A DNA stretch of 64,000 nucleotides. It comes from Clavelina lepadiformis (taxonomy: Eukaryota; Chordata; Ascidiacea; Aplousobranchia; Clavelinidae). Under the pieces are notes generated by a model. That model was not told where the DNA came from, made no database searches, and saw only the letters and a program-made list of their open reading frames with translations. The DNA lies in the NCBI RefSeq assembly GCF_947623445.1, contig NC_135243.1, forward strand, positions 8,992,501 through 9,056,500, written 5' to 3'. The position numbers and the translations under genes were made by a program. Shown piece after piece: positions 26,704-38,568 of the stretch. The number at the start of each line of letters is the position of its first letter. Positions within the stretch are counted from its first letter, which is position 1.

Positions 26704-27926
26704 AACGTTGGTGCTTTTGATTCGGCTTGGCTTCACTAGAAAGGCTATAGAAGACAGTCTTAGGTGCTAACGGCGCAGCTGCAATTATTTATTTATGATT
26801 TAACAATTGCAATTTAAAACTCTTTGCAGACGTTACTTATATTAGATTGTAATGGTCGAGATGTCAGGGTTTTATTCGGTGTTTTGGGCTAGTTGTATTC
26901 AATTACGAACACTTTATCACATCAAACTGCACTACCTATACAAACTAACAGATATAACACAATATTCATAAAAAGCTCTTTGTTTGTTAACAGAAAATCA
27001 TTAGAAAACCAAGCAGCAATTTTTAAGTTACAGGGACGCAATTTAAATTTCTTAAAGGTAGTTTGCATACAAATTAAACTACTTTATAGCATAAGTACTG
27101 TATAAAAAGAGTGCAAAACCAGAACCTACAGCTCACTCATTACGAAAGACAACTGCATCTAAAACTGCCAATGAAAAGTTTCATGTTTATTTTATATCGC
27201 CTCTAAAGTATCACCTGTATAAAACATTGTCTTATTACGAGATGTTAGGGATTATATAACTTTAGCAATGGCGGCCATTAAAGTTTGTAACTGCGAATCA
27301 CGCTTTGCTTGCTTTTGCTTAAATACAACTTTTTAATGCTTAGGGCATTTCGAAATTGACGTCACTATGGTCAGCCCACCAGTTACGAAAAGTGTTTTTA
27401 GCTTTATTGCCCAAATCCATTTTCTTGAAAGTTAATCAGATGCATATAAAACTGCAAGGTTTAGAAAACTTGTATAGCTGTTTTACCTTATTGTAGTTTT
27501 TAAGCAAAAGTAAAAACATTTTTTTCACTAAACATGTAAAGGGCATTTCCAGATTTCTTTCTGGACTGAACTTAATTTAAAGCTTGCAATTTTACGACAA
27601 ACAAAGTTGTCATTAAAATAAACAAGATATACTTCGCTGATGTACTTTTGATTAAGAACGGTTGAGAAAATTCAATTCTTGGTAACATAATGCTCAGTAG
27701 CTGATTACCCTAAAGTGCTAAACGTATATCTTGGGCCCGAGGTGTCAGATTGAGTTTACCTTGCGTTGCCGCTCGCGGTGCCACCAAGTTATCACATTCA
27801 TTGGTCGAGGTTTTCGGTAATTTTTATTACAACCGTCCTTTTTGACCGCAAATGAACTGTTTGTTCGTTGCAGTTTATACTGTATTGTGACATGCGTAGC
27901 AGTGCAGTGATTTTTATCGGAATGTA
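26704..27926. other. Non-coding, right part of duplication copy A
   Basis: Upstream DNA of TSP1-VWA gene A. No gene or element end was recognised. It is shared with copy B but with more small indels than the gene-containing part. Confidence 0.35.
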
Positions 27927-28002
27927 CAGGATGTTCACAGAGTTTTCAGACAATCAATATTCATCATTTTTGAAATTGTCTGAAAACTTCATGAACTCCC
28001 TG
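27927..28002. mobile_element. 76-bp foldback MITE (copy A)
   Basis: CAGGATGTTCACAGAG at the left and CTTCATGAACTCCCTG at the right are imperfect inverted repeats. They extend about 30 bases inward to a shared TTTTCAGACAAT core, with a loop of about 20 bases. TA lies on both sides, as in Tc1/mariner insertions. The element is at the same place in copy B (47980-48054). Confidence 0.65.
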
Positions 28003-28446
28003 TATGTCAAACAGAGTTCATTTTCAAAACAACAAGTGATCTTTATAGCGTTTTCAATCTACTGCGCGACAATCAGAAGATGTATGAGGCGAATATTCAT
28101 CCTTGTAAAAATTTGGAAAGATTTGTCCGACGTCAGGGTAATTTTTGGCTTAAAGGTTTGTTTCATAAGCTTGTAAGCAAGTTTTACGCAAGCCATGAAA
28201 TCTTTAGCAAACGACTAATATATTAGTTCAGAAAACCACTGGATTTCCATTGACCTTTCCATTAACGTTAAAAACGACATAATGAGCCAACGGCTGGTAT
28301 TTTAAAAGTATAGATAACAAAAAAACAGAAAAATATTTTCATTAAAACTATAATTGACATTTCAAAGGTTTGGTTTCCTGAAATTAGTTTAAAACTTGTG
28401 GTTTAGCATTCAGCCATGGAGGAGAAACATGAGTTCGTACAAGAAA

Positions 28447-28631
28447 GGTAACTAGAAATGTCGGGTTTTCTAAAACAAATCGAGTTGTTTGCGAAAACTA
28501 AAGGTAGCTAGAAATGTCGGGTTTTCCAAAACAAATCGAATTGTTTGCGAAAACTAAAGGTAGCTAGAAATGTCGGGTTTTCCAAAACAAATCGGGTTGT
28601 TTGCGAAAACTAAAGGCAACCAGAGATGTCG
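28447..28631. repeat. 56-bp tandem repeat, 3.3 units
   Basis: Units begin at 28447, 28503, 28559 and 28615 (partial). Each starts GGTARCTAGAAATGTCGGG and ends GCGAAAACTAAA. Units differ by one to three bases. The array starts about 20 bases beyond the right edge of duplication copy A. Confidence 0.95.
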
Positions 28632-28829
28632 AAATCCTGATAATTTGTGGTGAAAATTAGAAGTTGACCTGTACCAAGGTGAAAAAAATAAAGAAAAACA
28701 AAATGTAACAGTAGTTGATATAGAGTAGATAGTGTAATTACGATCCTGAAAAGAAACCTTAATAGCGTAGTATTTGTTGAATATGGTGTTTTGTACGTAT
28801 AGTTTCAGCACATGATTCTAGATTCTAGA

Positions 28830-29309
28830 GTCCAGGGGTGTCAAACTCAATCGAACCAGGGGCCAAAACACAAAACTTATTTAATGCCGCGGGCCGTAAG
28901 GATAAAACTTGATTGAACGTTTCGTGACACGAGTACATAAATTGGAACAGGCAGCGAAAAAACACAAAATTTTTGATGTTATTGACGATTTTTGATTGGG
29001 CTATTTTTGATTATTCTTCTCTTACATCATTATGTTTCATTCATCTCCTTGCAAAATCATTAAAGAATTAACAAACAATAAAGAAAAAGCAGCCCAGATT
29101 ACAAGCGTTAAAATAAATCGATTTATTCTATCGTATGATGAGGCAACTGCTGTGCTGCTGTATTGTGCGATTTGTTATAATATTGTTTCTTGCTTGAAAA
29201 AAGTAAGTTATACTGTACAATGATCTCGCGGGCCGGAAATAGTTCAATGTATAAAATAGCATTGCGGGCCAAGTTTTATTGTAAAGCGGGCCGGGAGTTT
29301 GACACGTAT
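28830..29309. mobile_element. hAT MITE, about 480 bp, flanked by ATTCTAGA
   Basis: The left end contains CAGGGGTGTCAAACTC and the right end GAGTTTGACAC, an inverted repeat typical of hAT-Charlie MITEs; the last bases of the right end have decayed. ATTCTAGA occurs at 28822-28829 and 29310-29317 as an 8-bp duplication. Inside, GCGGGCC is repeated near both ends. No transposase. Confidence 0.75.
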
Positions 29310-29839
29310 ATTCTAGAATCTAGAGGGATGAAGCGAAGACAATTAGACTAGTCTTTATGAAGGGAAAGGAGCAATAGCTATTGCCAAAGCGCTTCGAAAG
29401 GATTATTATTGCGGTTCAAGTCAGTGCTGAAACACAGCATGAAAAAAGTAATTACTTGCCAATGCCAAACCAGTGCAAAAAGAATAATAACAAGGGATTC
29501 CTTTCCATAGCGAAGTGTGCTGATCGCAGCAAATTCAAGTATTAGTAATTTATAGTGAAGTTAGATGACTCTTGTGATACTTTACCTTAGTTGGAATCGT
29601 GATAAGATGAATGCTTAGACGATTGTATGTAAAAAAACGTAAAGTATGTATGTAAAGTAAGATTGTAAGATTGTATGTAAGAGAACCTGTATCCAATTAT
29701 ATGCATTGGTTCGTTTGTATATTATTTGTGGAGATATGGTGGTGAGAATAATCAAGAAGCAACGAACTTTTTGTATTCCATTGCGATTAAGTTTCATCGT
29801 TTATCGAGATAGTAGTAATTTAAGTTATCTCTTTATTAA

Positions 29840-32322
29840 ATGCAAACGGATCACCTTACCGCGGATTTCCCAGATCTAGAAAGTAGTGGGAGGTTGTTGA
29901 GACAAGTTAGAGACCCACCAGGACAACGAAGTCATTACATTCCACCCGGTAGGTTGGAAAATCATGTTTGAGAACCAAGTTCCAGAGAAACGTAGGTTTT
30001 GATTACGTCACAATCCTATTTCTGTTACTGCAGGTGATCCAGCACGCGAGACCTATCGCCTTTCAACTTTCAAACTATTACCCCGAGAAGTTCAGGTCGA
30101 TGTTCGAAAGTTGGCTTCTTCTGGTTTTTATTTCACTGGTTTTAAAGACCAAGTGCTTCAAGTAAGTTCTTGTTCTTTTAAAATAATACTGTAAAAAAAT
30201 TATTTAACTAGAGACTTGGATACGTAAAATACCGGACTTAATTTCTAATCAAACCAATACGTTAAAACAAGTTGCGTGAATAAATTTACGTTCAAGAACA
30301 CCATAATAAAATAAATCTCAACTTAATTCCAGTTCCTTAATTCCAGAAGTCGAAGATGACACGAAGTTACTCCGATGGCATAGATCTAATTGTGACATCA
30401 TCAACGGAACGGATACAAGAAACAAACCAATCGGTTAGTTACGGCGAAGATTTAAATTGTGTTTGTAAGAAAAAAAAGATAAGTATTGAATCAATCTAAA
30501 ATATATTATCTATAATACCAACAAAACGTAAAGATGGATCGATGCTTAATACGTCTCAAAAGCGTTAATTAACGAACTAATTCTTGATTCATTTTGTAGT
30601 ATCATTAAGCGCCACGTTAATTTGCCTTACTATAAGTTACTACCGTTTATGCTGTCATAATAGACCGAATTACGTGGGTGATTAGCGATTGCCTGTTCAT
30701 ATGACGTTACATCAACTGCATTGTAAATATTGGTAAATTCTAGATTCCATTATTCGTCAATTCGAGCTTACGCCATCCCATGGCTATCGATACGCGACAA
30801 GATCAGCAACACGAACTCCAACATCCGGGAATCCACAGGCTTCAGAAGATCAAAGAAGACCAATCACAGCAGGAAAAGTCATTACAAATGGCATTGGCAT
30901 CACATCAAATTCACTAAACGCTACGCCGATAACAGTGTTTCAAACAGCTACATTTAGAAATTCTTCGTGCTCCACCCCTCCACCTAGTGTGGTTGCGTCA
31001 ACCATGGCGAACTCACGTAGAAATCTTGCAGCTAATTTGGGGAACATGAACTTGTTTCCATGTTCGAATCCGGTGAATCCCCACATGAAGAGCGAGAAAT
31101 CTCATCTTCAAACTTTCCTTGATCACTCATCGTCGTGGCCTGCTCATAGGATTCGCGCAACTCCCAGACAAATTGCAAACGCAGGAATGTATTACTTGGG
31201 TTAGTGGATCTGATAAAGTAATGGCTCATATTTTCAAGCTTAGGTCTCATGCATGACACATAAAAAAAATGTGGTAAGTTCTATTATTACAAAGTCAAAT
31301 ATTCTCCAGGTGTAAGAGATCGAGCGAAATGTTGGTATTGCAACGGAGGATTACAAAATTGGGAGAGAGATGACGATCCATGGGAAGAGCACGCCAAGTG
31401 GTTTCCAATGTAAGTTAAATTTTGCGTCTCAATGAAAGGATTTCTCAGATTTGGCTTTTTATGATTTCTATGTTTAACAAACTTCTATCTTTTGTCCGCA
31501 GGTGCGAGTTCATTCTTCAACAAAAAGGTCCTGATTATGTTCATTGAATCGTTTCTCGATTCCCTAATCTAAGAAGACCGATAATTCGGAATCCAGCAAA
31601 TCCAATACAACTCAGGAATGTTCAATCAGGACCAATGTAAGCTTCGTGAAGTCATTTTCTTGATTGTAATCTTGGTTTGTTATTTTTTATAATCTATTTA
31701 CTTATTTAGTTTACATAACGGACATCGAAATAGTGGTCCTGAAATCATCGATCCAGGAGAAGAGGTAAGATCCCTAGAGAGGAAAGTAGATGAGGAGATG
31801 TCTTCATCTGAGTTGGTGGAACAAGCAAAATTAATGGGTTTCGATGAGAGAATGATAAAAACTGCTTTCAAAAGGTGAAATTTTGTAACTGTTTTATGTT
31901 TTTGTCAAGAAAGTCGTCCTATTTTTTTTTAATTTTTATTACATTAAATTTATTAATTAATTTGAAAACCGATCTTTCTACAGGAAATACGAAGCCACTG
32001 GTAATGGATTTTCAAGGCTTGAAATCCTCGTTGAGCCTATTTTTTTGATGGAGGAAGAATCTGCTTCCAATAGATCTGAAGAAGAAGGATCAGCATCAGC
32101 AACAAATAAAGCAACTCCTTCAACATCATCCAGCAATCTATCTACAACATCCGGACTTCAAGAGATTCGTCGTTTACAGGAGGAAAGAATGTGTAAAGTT
32201 TATGGCAATGTTGTGCGACTGTTGTGCTTATTCCATGCGGACATATTGCTTGTTGTGTTGGTTGCGCTGAAAACGCATCGACTTGTCCCATTTGTCGTTT
32301 GCGAATTCGAGAAAAAGTCTGA
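29840..32322 (+). pseudogene. Inhibitor-of-apoptosis (BIR-BIR-UBA-RING) gene, decayed
   Basis: Exons by eye: 29840-29948, 30034-30161, about 30347-30433, 30744-31199, 31310-31409, 31502-31636, 31710-31874, 31984-32322. The first BIR is split (RLSTFKLLP..VRKLASSGFYFTGFKDQV, then HRSNCDIINGTDTRNKPI), but the CxxC-bearing middle is absent and the frame does not carry across. The second BIR is complete: [50 protein letters not shown]. An in-frame TGA (31545-31547) follows GPDYVH where the family continues RIVSRFPNLRRPI. A UBA-like helix bundle (VEQAKLMGFDERMIKTAFKRKY) follows. The RING has its second Cys replaced by Tyr (CKVYGN), then a frameshift before VLIPCGHIACCVGCAENAS and TCPICRLRIREKV. Such proteins are caspase-binding E3 ligases (XIAP/cIAP class). 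Several independent lesions argue for a pseudogene; an assembly error is unlikely to explain all of them. Confidence 0.85.
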
Positions 32323-34136
32323 TCTTTTATTGTTTAAAGCAAAGTTTGTGGAATTTAAGTACCACTTTCGTAAGTTATTTTCTTTCTTTTTTAATTACAT
32401 TTCAATGTGAACGATTTTAGAAGATCTTAATTTTATTTTTAAATTTATTATTATATAAGACTATATGATGAATTTATTAACATACGTTTCGCAATACATT
32501 TTCTGTGCTTATTTGAAATTGTGTTTCGCTTTCCTGCTTTTAGGATTATAGTTTACAGTAATTAGCAATAATCTATTAAGGAATCAGATGGATTCTTTTG
32601 AAATTTAAGTCAACGCCGCGCGCTGATGATTTTAAGTTAAGTGTGAACCATATTTAGAGCGCCAACTTGCGTTATCCTTACAGTTGATTCAGGTACAAAA
32701 ATCATCGCTGGCTGGCAGTACGACAACATCCAAAACTTTTCAATTGAAGTCGGAAACACTGAAATTGCCTGAGCTACTGCATGGAATTACCCCGCCCATA
32801 TCTACCACAAGTTTTTTTTTTTGGTAAATAACAAAATTGTAAGTGGGCTGCTTTTTGCGTTAACAAGACATTGTAGGAATTTCAACATGAAGTTGTTTAC
32901 ATGGTAAATTGTTCAATTCATGAAATGTGGTTATCGGCATAAGAAATTTACAAAAAATTTTCTGTTTTTGGCCTTCATTGTGACCTAGGTCAAGGTTATG
33001 GCTTGATAACATTCTGCTGCTGTTGTTTTCGTTGCGCCTTAGCCTACTAAAGTCAAAAGTGTAGATCATAGGAGTTTAGCCTATGTCCAATTAGGCGTCA
33101 TGGAAAGAAATTAGGAACGTGAAGCTTCGTAACTGAATAAATTAAGATTGTTATAAACATTAAAAATCCGAAAGCCCAATCTCTTGCACCCGTAAAGTTA
33201 CGGTACATACCACCTATTGGTCATGGCTTCAAACCAAAGTGTTGCTTAGTATTATTTTCTTGCACGCGTGGCACGTGATTTACTCGTACTTCTACTGAAA
33301 GAAATGAGTCAACAGTATAATTGGTGACAAGGTATAGCGCAGAAATAATTTCTGTTTTCGAAAGGCCACATTTCCTTCGAAAAAAATTATACAGCAAATA
33401 ATTTTCGCAAAAAGATCATCACATATTCAAATAAGATATCCACGGTCGTTGATCGATGTGAAAGCGCAGTGCTGAAAAAAGACTTTATTGGCAGTTACCA
33501 ATGCTACAAATTTCATAAGCTGCCGACTTACGAAAACCTTTTTACCATTCTCTAAGTGATTACAAAAGACAAATTGAATGTTTTTCAGCTTGTTGTGTTT
33601 GTCTTTGTAAAACATTGCTTTTAACTCTTTCTGTATTTTTTTGTTGAAACATCATTAATTAGGTACATATCATGACAAGTAAAGATTAAATTTCATTTGA
33701 TCCAAATCAACCTGATTGTTATTAGTCTGAAATTCCAAATAGAATGTTTGGCGCTGGACGTTTCACGGTTGCCTTGATGAAAAATACCTTTTGTAACATT
33801 TCAGCGAAATCTGTTGCAAAAACGTCGACTCGATTCCTAAAATCGTGCGTTGATTATAACAATGTTTCTTGCGCTGAAACCAGGAAAGTAATCCTGTGAC
33901 AGACATACATGATTAATGTATAATAGGCGACTGGAAAAGTTTGGCATGAATGATCTTTATCAAACTGCTCGTGAAATGTAATAGGCATGGTCAAGCTTTC
34001 AAGGAAATCCCTGAAAAACAAACTTATGTCCACGAACCGTCTAATTGCTACATTCAAACGTTAATGATGTAATACGGTTGTCGCAGGTGACGCGCATACA
34101 AGTGATTTTCGTATGCAGCAGAATAGCCGCTTGCTT
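32323..34136. other. Non-coding spacer left of duplication copy B
   Basis: No recognised gene. A short open stretch after an AG at about 32682-32780 (IDSGTKIIAGWQYDNIQ) looks mildly protein-like but has no known match or partner exon. The rest is AT-rich intergenic DNA. Confidence 0.35.
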
Positions 34137-34588
34137 GTTTTTATGTTGTTGTATGACTGTGATTTTGTTCGCAAATCACCATCAACCTGAGTGAGACTTT
34201 TGGAAATGATGTCGCATAAGTTGCTAAGAGATTGTTTAACAGGATACTTTGCTAAATTCCACTGGAAATGGTGCAAGTAATTTGTTAGCGTCATATCACC
34301 AGCTTTTAACAGAGAAGAAAGCCTATCACGCTGATCTTCAAGTACATCACCCATGTAATTAGCAACTTTCTTGCACACAGTTTCTGCAAATGTATCAATC
34401 TTTCCGAGATCGTTTGAAAGTCCAATTAATGAATCCAAAGTTCCGACTTTTAATTCAGGAATATGAAATTTATAATTATGAGAAAGGACATTATTCGCTC
34501 CTTGTCCAGACGTTGCCTTGTTTAGTCGATCCCATGCTTGTTGAGCTGTTTTTTCTCCTGGAACACTGATTATCCAGTACTCAGATAT
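34137..34588 (-). pseudogene. V-ATPase subunit C fragment (first ~150 codons)
   Basis: The sequence copies the N-terminal part of the V-ATPase C gene at 17528-18679 almost exactly, up to the peptide KSQSYNNIKT, and then runs into unrelated DNA at the duplication edge. The start codon has changed: ATG of the parent (minus strand, 18679) is ATA here (34588-34586), and no nearby in-frame ATG replaces it. Without about 60 percent of the protein, including the C-terminal LLRWLKVSF and RYGLPVNFQA blocks, it cannot make subunit C. Its upstream region is intact, so a transcript is possible. Confidence 0.93.
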
Positions 34589-35229
34589 ACCGTAATGCAA
34601 ATACTAGTATTTTGCTTAACCTAAATATTGAATTTTTAAACCCATAGGCTATATTAATCACTAACAATTTGTCTACTAGAAACAGCGATATTATGAATGT
34701 AACTTTAGAAGGGCTAAGCTGCATTTTACATTCCAAGTGGTTGCAGTAAGCGCCATTAACGCAAACTGACATGCTTTGAACTTATATTTAGATTATTTAG
34801 AAGAAAGATTTAGGTTTAGTTTACCTTATGATGTAACAACATATAAGCTAAGTTAACAAGGAACTTAACACAGAGCAAATAAATAATGTAAAAGCCGAAG
34901 TTAGTCTTTCCATAGAAAATTTAGACTAACATAATGGCCTATAAGTTAATAAGAAACGATAATGAGCAACCTCAAAATTACGATCTTTTAACAGCAGCAT
35001 GCAGTCTAAAGAAAGTGAGAAATATGGAGGATAAAAAGTGGAACGAAATTATTGATGCCATTTATGTGCAGGCCAACTGAACTGAACCATCACAAAAAAT
35101 CGTGTGTGCACAGAACAGTGGCAAAGTTTTCATCAAACTGTGCAACTAGTGCAAGGAAGCAGCCAGTGTGCTTCGCGGGGTTTGTGGTAGTGCAGGTGCG
35201 GCCTTTTATAATGGAAAACCGAGAAAGAA
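34589..35229. other. Duplicated V-ATPase C upstream region
   Basis: Copy of 18680-19319 with small indels, now serving no complete gene. Confidence 0.5.
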
Positions 35230-35395
35230 GAAGTGTTTATTAGAGATATCAATCTTCTCCCGGTATGCAATGCCGTTTCGACCAAAAAATCTCAGGTTTG
35301 CTCTTGCCATGCTTCCTGCGTCCTCATCCAGTCTGGTCGTTAACCATTACGCCACCGCATTGCGTTTTTCTCACCCAACGCCGGTGAAATAGTCA
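35230..35395 (-). repeat. Possible tRNA-derived SINE head (copy B)
   Basis: Equivalent of 19320-19500, with A-box-like (35344-35354) and B-box-like (35272-35282) motifs conserved. It came with the segmental duplication and is not an independent insertion. Confidence 0.4.
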
Positions 35396-36558
35396 CTTCT
35401 AATTACTAATTAGGCTACAGCAAAGCTCGTACCTCGTGCATGATATATGGACTAGGTTTACAAAACGCTAATTTTATCTTTTAATATTCGATAAATTTTA
35501 AGAATTTTAACGTTGTATAACGAACTTTTCTTGGTAACGATTCGTTAGTTTCAAGCATAGAATATCACTTTTTGTCAAATTCGTTACAGAAATGAACCAA
35601 CCCTGCGCCTGCTTGTTCTTTATAGCCGCAGACTTGCTTGTCAATACCAAACAACCGTATGCTATAGATCATACAACTCAAATCAACAAGATCAAATACT
35701 AGTAAACTTAGCCCAAGAGAAACAATAGATGTTGAACGCTAAATAATTGAAACTGATTGAGTTTTTCTAAATACTGCAGTATTATTATAGCGTTCGCTAT
35801 GCTACAGTTAAAACAAATTGAAATATTTTCCATTACATTTTACGTAATTTTTCAATTTAGTGAACTATTTTCATACTGGGTCACTTAGTCACATGAAAAT
35901 AAATAGAAATCTGACAAGTTTTGGTAAAAAAGAAAATAATTTTAAGATATCTATTTATGTTTCAAATTGACAATCAGTTTCTAAGCTGGTTTCTGTTCAG
36001 TTTATCATAGATCCGTTTTTATTGCATGCCAGAATTGTATTGAAATCTTTCTTCTTGGATTGAAGAAAGTCTTTACACTATTTGATTCTGTCGGGATTGA
36101 GTTAACTAGCTTGTTCGTGGTAACTTGATAAGGTTGGAGCGATAACGTCTACAAAGTGATTGAATAAGTAATCCAGTAAACGTTAATTTCAATAATTTTA
36201 TTTTCAATTTATTTTCAATACTGATTTTCAATCAGCTTTTTTAGGTTATTGTGACGAATAAGATGAATAATTACTTCAAAACCCGGGATTATTCAATAAA
36301 ATTAATAAATTTTTCTAAGATTTTGGTGTGTTTTGATGAATAAATCGATTAATTTTCATACACCTTCTAGAGCAGCGGTTCCCAAACTGGATTCCGCGGA
36401 TCAATTGGGGTCCGTAAAGAAGTTTCAGAGGGTCCGCAATGAGAATTAGTCTTTAAAGCTTTAAAGCAGTTTCAGAGGGAGGATATAGTACACGACAAAA
36501 AACCAAACCAAACATTGATGAGTTAATTGCACCAAAACAAGTGCACCCATCCCATTAA

Positions 36559-38568
36559 CCCTTTGCGGTCCAATTTATTTTTACCGTTTCGGTCAGTCTA
36601 GGTCCAATTTTTTTTTATTGCATTTTTGGGTAGTTTTTCATGTGTAGAGTACGGATGTGAAATTTTTTTGGCGAAATTTTTTTTAGTTTTTTTTTTTTTA
36701 GCGTTTTTAAAAGTGCTATTTTTCGCAGTTTTTTGCATTTTTTTCAATTTTTTGCATCATGTATTTTCTAGACAAAAGGTATCACATATTTCAAACAGTA
36801 CTGACGTTTATTGAAACACAAATGCAGTTTGTTTACAAGTAAAATTAACACACTCTTATCACACTGTTGAAATTTTCTGGTGAACTCCTGTATGACGCCT
36901 GGACTTTGGTCAGTCTTTGTAGGTGACTTGGGTGTGATATTTTTTGAAGCATTCTCCTGGATGAAGACCAGGTTTTCTTTGGCATGTTTCACAAAAGAAT
37001 AAGGTGGTTTTCCTTTGTTCTTTGGTGTTGCAAACCATGCAATTCTTTGTGTGACCTCTTGCTCCTTTTTTGATGAAATGTGGTGATTTGTTGAGGCGCT
37101 CAGCAGAATCGCTTTCACTTGGCCTTCCTCGTTTCGGTTTCCTGTTGCGGACGTCTCCTATTAGTTGCACAATCACCTTGTTTCTATATTGTAGTTGTCT
37201 TGAATCTCTAAGGTGTTGCATCTCCTTGTAAACCAAGAATGAGTTAACCATGCATACTTCAACCAACCAGAAAAATAGCTTTCTCCACCACCGCAGCGTT
37301 TTTCGTGTGAAGGAGTATGATGCGCAGTAATGATCAGAACGATCAACTGCGCCCATGTTAGCTGTGTAATCACGGATTACATCAGGTTTCTCTACATCTT
37401 CCTGCCTCCCATTTCGCCAACGACTGTGGGGTGCAGTGTCCACATTGTGCCAGGTGCTGAGCATCAGTATCAAGCGTCTATCTTGCCATCCAAGTGTTAG
37501 AATATTTTCTGGATGACGGTATGCTTTCAACTGTAAATTTTTCAATCGCAAACGCTTTACTTCAGTGGGTAGTCCAACCCTATTCTTCTGGATAGTTCCA
37601 GTAAGGTGGATTTTATTCTGAAGCAGTTCTTTTGCTAGAGTGTAGCTTGTATAAAACCGGTCTGTATATATATGATAACCACTTGCTCTGACTTTTGACA
37701 GCAGCTTGCCAACTAAATGCATCACGATCCTCGATGTAAACGGCAGATCTTGACGCGACAAATTTTCTTTAATTCAGGCAAAGTTAAATCTTGCCAACCA
37801 TACCATACAGAAGTCTTTACAAATCTTTTTTTCTGTAGTCGTATTGTTGCATATGCATTTGTTGCCACCAAAATTTCCATAAATATTTCATCCGACATAA
37901 AATTTTGAAAATATTCCAATTCTGTTTCTGGGATCTTTTCCAAGTTTGGTCCCACATCAGTAGCTGTAAATGGGTGATGAGGAAAATCACTGTCATTATC
38001 ATGCCATACTCTCCATCCATTAGAGTCTACAACATCATTAGAGGTAGATCCATCACTGTCTGAGTGCTCATCAGGATCAGAGCTCCCATCATAACTCATT
38101 TCCATATCTGAATCAGAAAAATCACTCTCTTCATCAACCTCCATGTCTGAATTATTTTCATCTTCAGAATCAAGCATTTCAAGTACATCATTAGCACTAA
38201 ACCTTCTAGCAGCCATTTTACTATAAACAATCCAATACTATTTACTACAACTCTCGTCTGTAAGGTAGTAATAAAATACAATAACAAGCAAAATTCATTA
38301 TAGCTGAGTGCAAGAAATGCCCTTGCCTAGCCCAGTTTTACTAACTGGTTTCCAGTTCCAAATTCACTTCAACTTAACAAAAGTCAGGGTAAAACCCTAA
38401 TAAATACCATCTACTGTGTTCCAAAATCGATAATAAATGTTGTAACATTCTTAGAATGTAGGTAGACCCGTAAAAACCGCTGTACACAAAAGTCATCCTA
38501 GGGATGTAGGTGGACAGCATTACATAATTTTGTTTATCATCCCAGGGATGTAGGTGGACCGCAAAGGG
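36559..38568 (-). mobile_element. piggyBac-type DNA transposon, 2010 bp
   Basis: TTAA flanks both ends (36555-36558 and 38569-38572). The terminal inverted repeat is CCCTTTGCGGTCCA, exact at both ends. Copy A shows the pre-insertion site CCCATTAAACGC. Sub-terminal GATGTAGGTGGAC motifs repeat near the right end (about 38455-38558), likely transposase binding sites. The minus strand encodes a transposase with an internal deletion. Ends look intact, so a helper transposase could in principle act on it. The insertion followed the segmental duplication and is therefore young. Confidence 0.95.
36910..38216 (-). pseudogene. piggyBac transposase with internal deletion
   Basis: The N-terminal part (38216-37722, 164 codons) has an acidic head (EDENNSDMEVDEESDFSDSD) and the start of the DDE_Tnp_1_7 fold (MSDEIFMEILVATNAYATI, then WQDLTLPELKK). 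The C-terminal part resumes in another frame at about 37761 with SRQDLPFTSRIVMHLVGKLL, followed by YHIYTDRFYTS (second catalytic Asp) and NMGAVDRSDHY (third Asp). The last 45 residues form the cysteine-rich zinc domain (CMVCNTKEQ, FFCETC, HPGECFKKYH). The segment that normally carries the first catalytic Asp and the DEsM/FKGR region is missing, and the junction is out of frame. The total is about 440 codons versus roughly 580-600 for the family. It is inactive but little decayed, so the deletion is probably recent. Confidence 0.9.

Larger units (their letters stand above)
18231..28428. repeat. Segmental duplication, copy A (about 10.2 kb)
   Basis: This segment matches 34137-48478 in the same orientation. 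The left edge lies inside V-ATPase C, where both copies share GTTTTTATGTTGTTG and then diverge completely toward lower coordinates. The right edge follows the shared TTTAGCATTCAGCCA near 28415, after which sequence is unrelated. By eye most stretches differ by only a few percent. Copy A lacks three insertions present in copy B and so shows the empty sites. It includes the V-ATPase C 5' part, a SINE-like sequence, a hAT MITE, a TSP1-VWA gene, a LINE tail and a foldback MITE. Confidence 0.95.

Noticed and set aside
28890-29223. 63-codon frame inside the 28830 MITE
   Set aside because: Lies within a non-autonomous hAT MITE and shows no transposase motif.
32682-32780. Possible single exon after an AG (IDSGTKIIAGWQYDNIQ)
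   Set aside because: Too short, no partner exon and no recognised family.
37717-38287. Alternative frames over the piggyBac transposase
   Set aside because: Acidic, AT-rich shadow frames; only the minus-strand frames with DDE-family blocks are supported.
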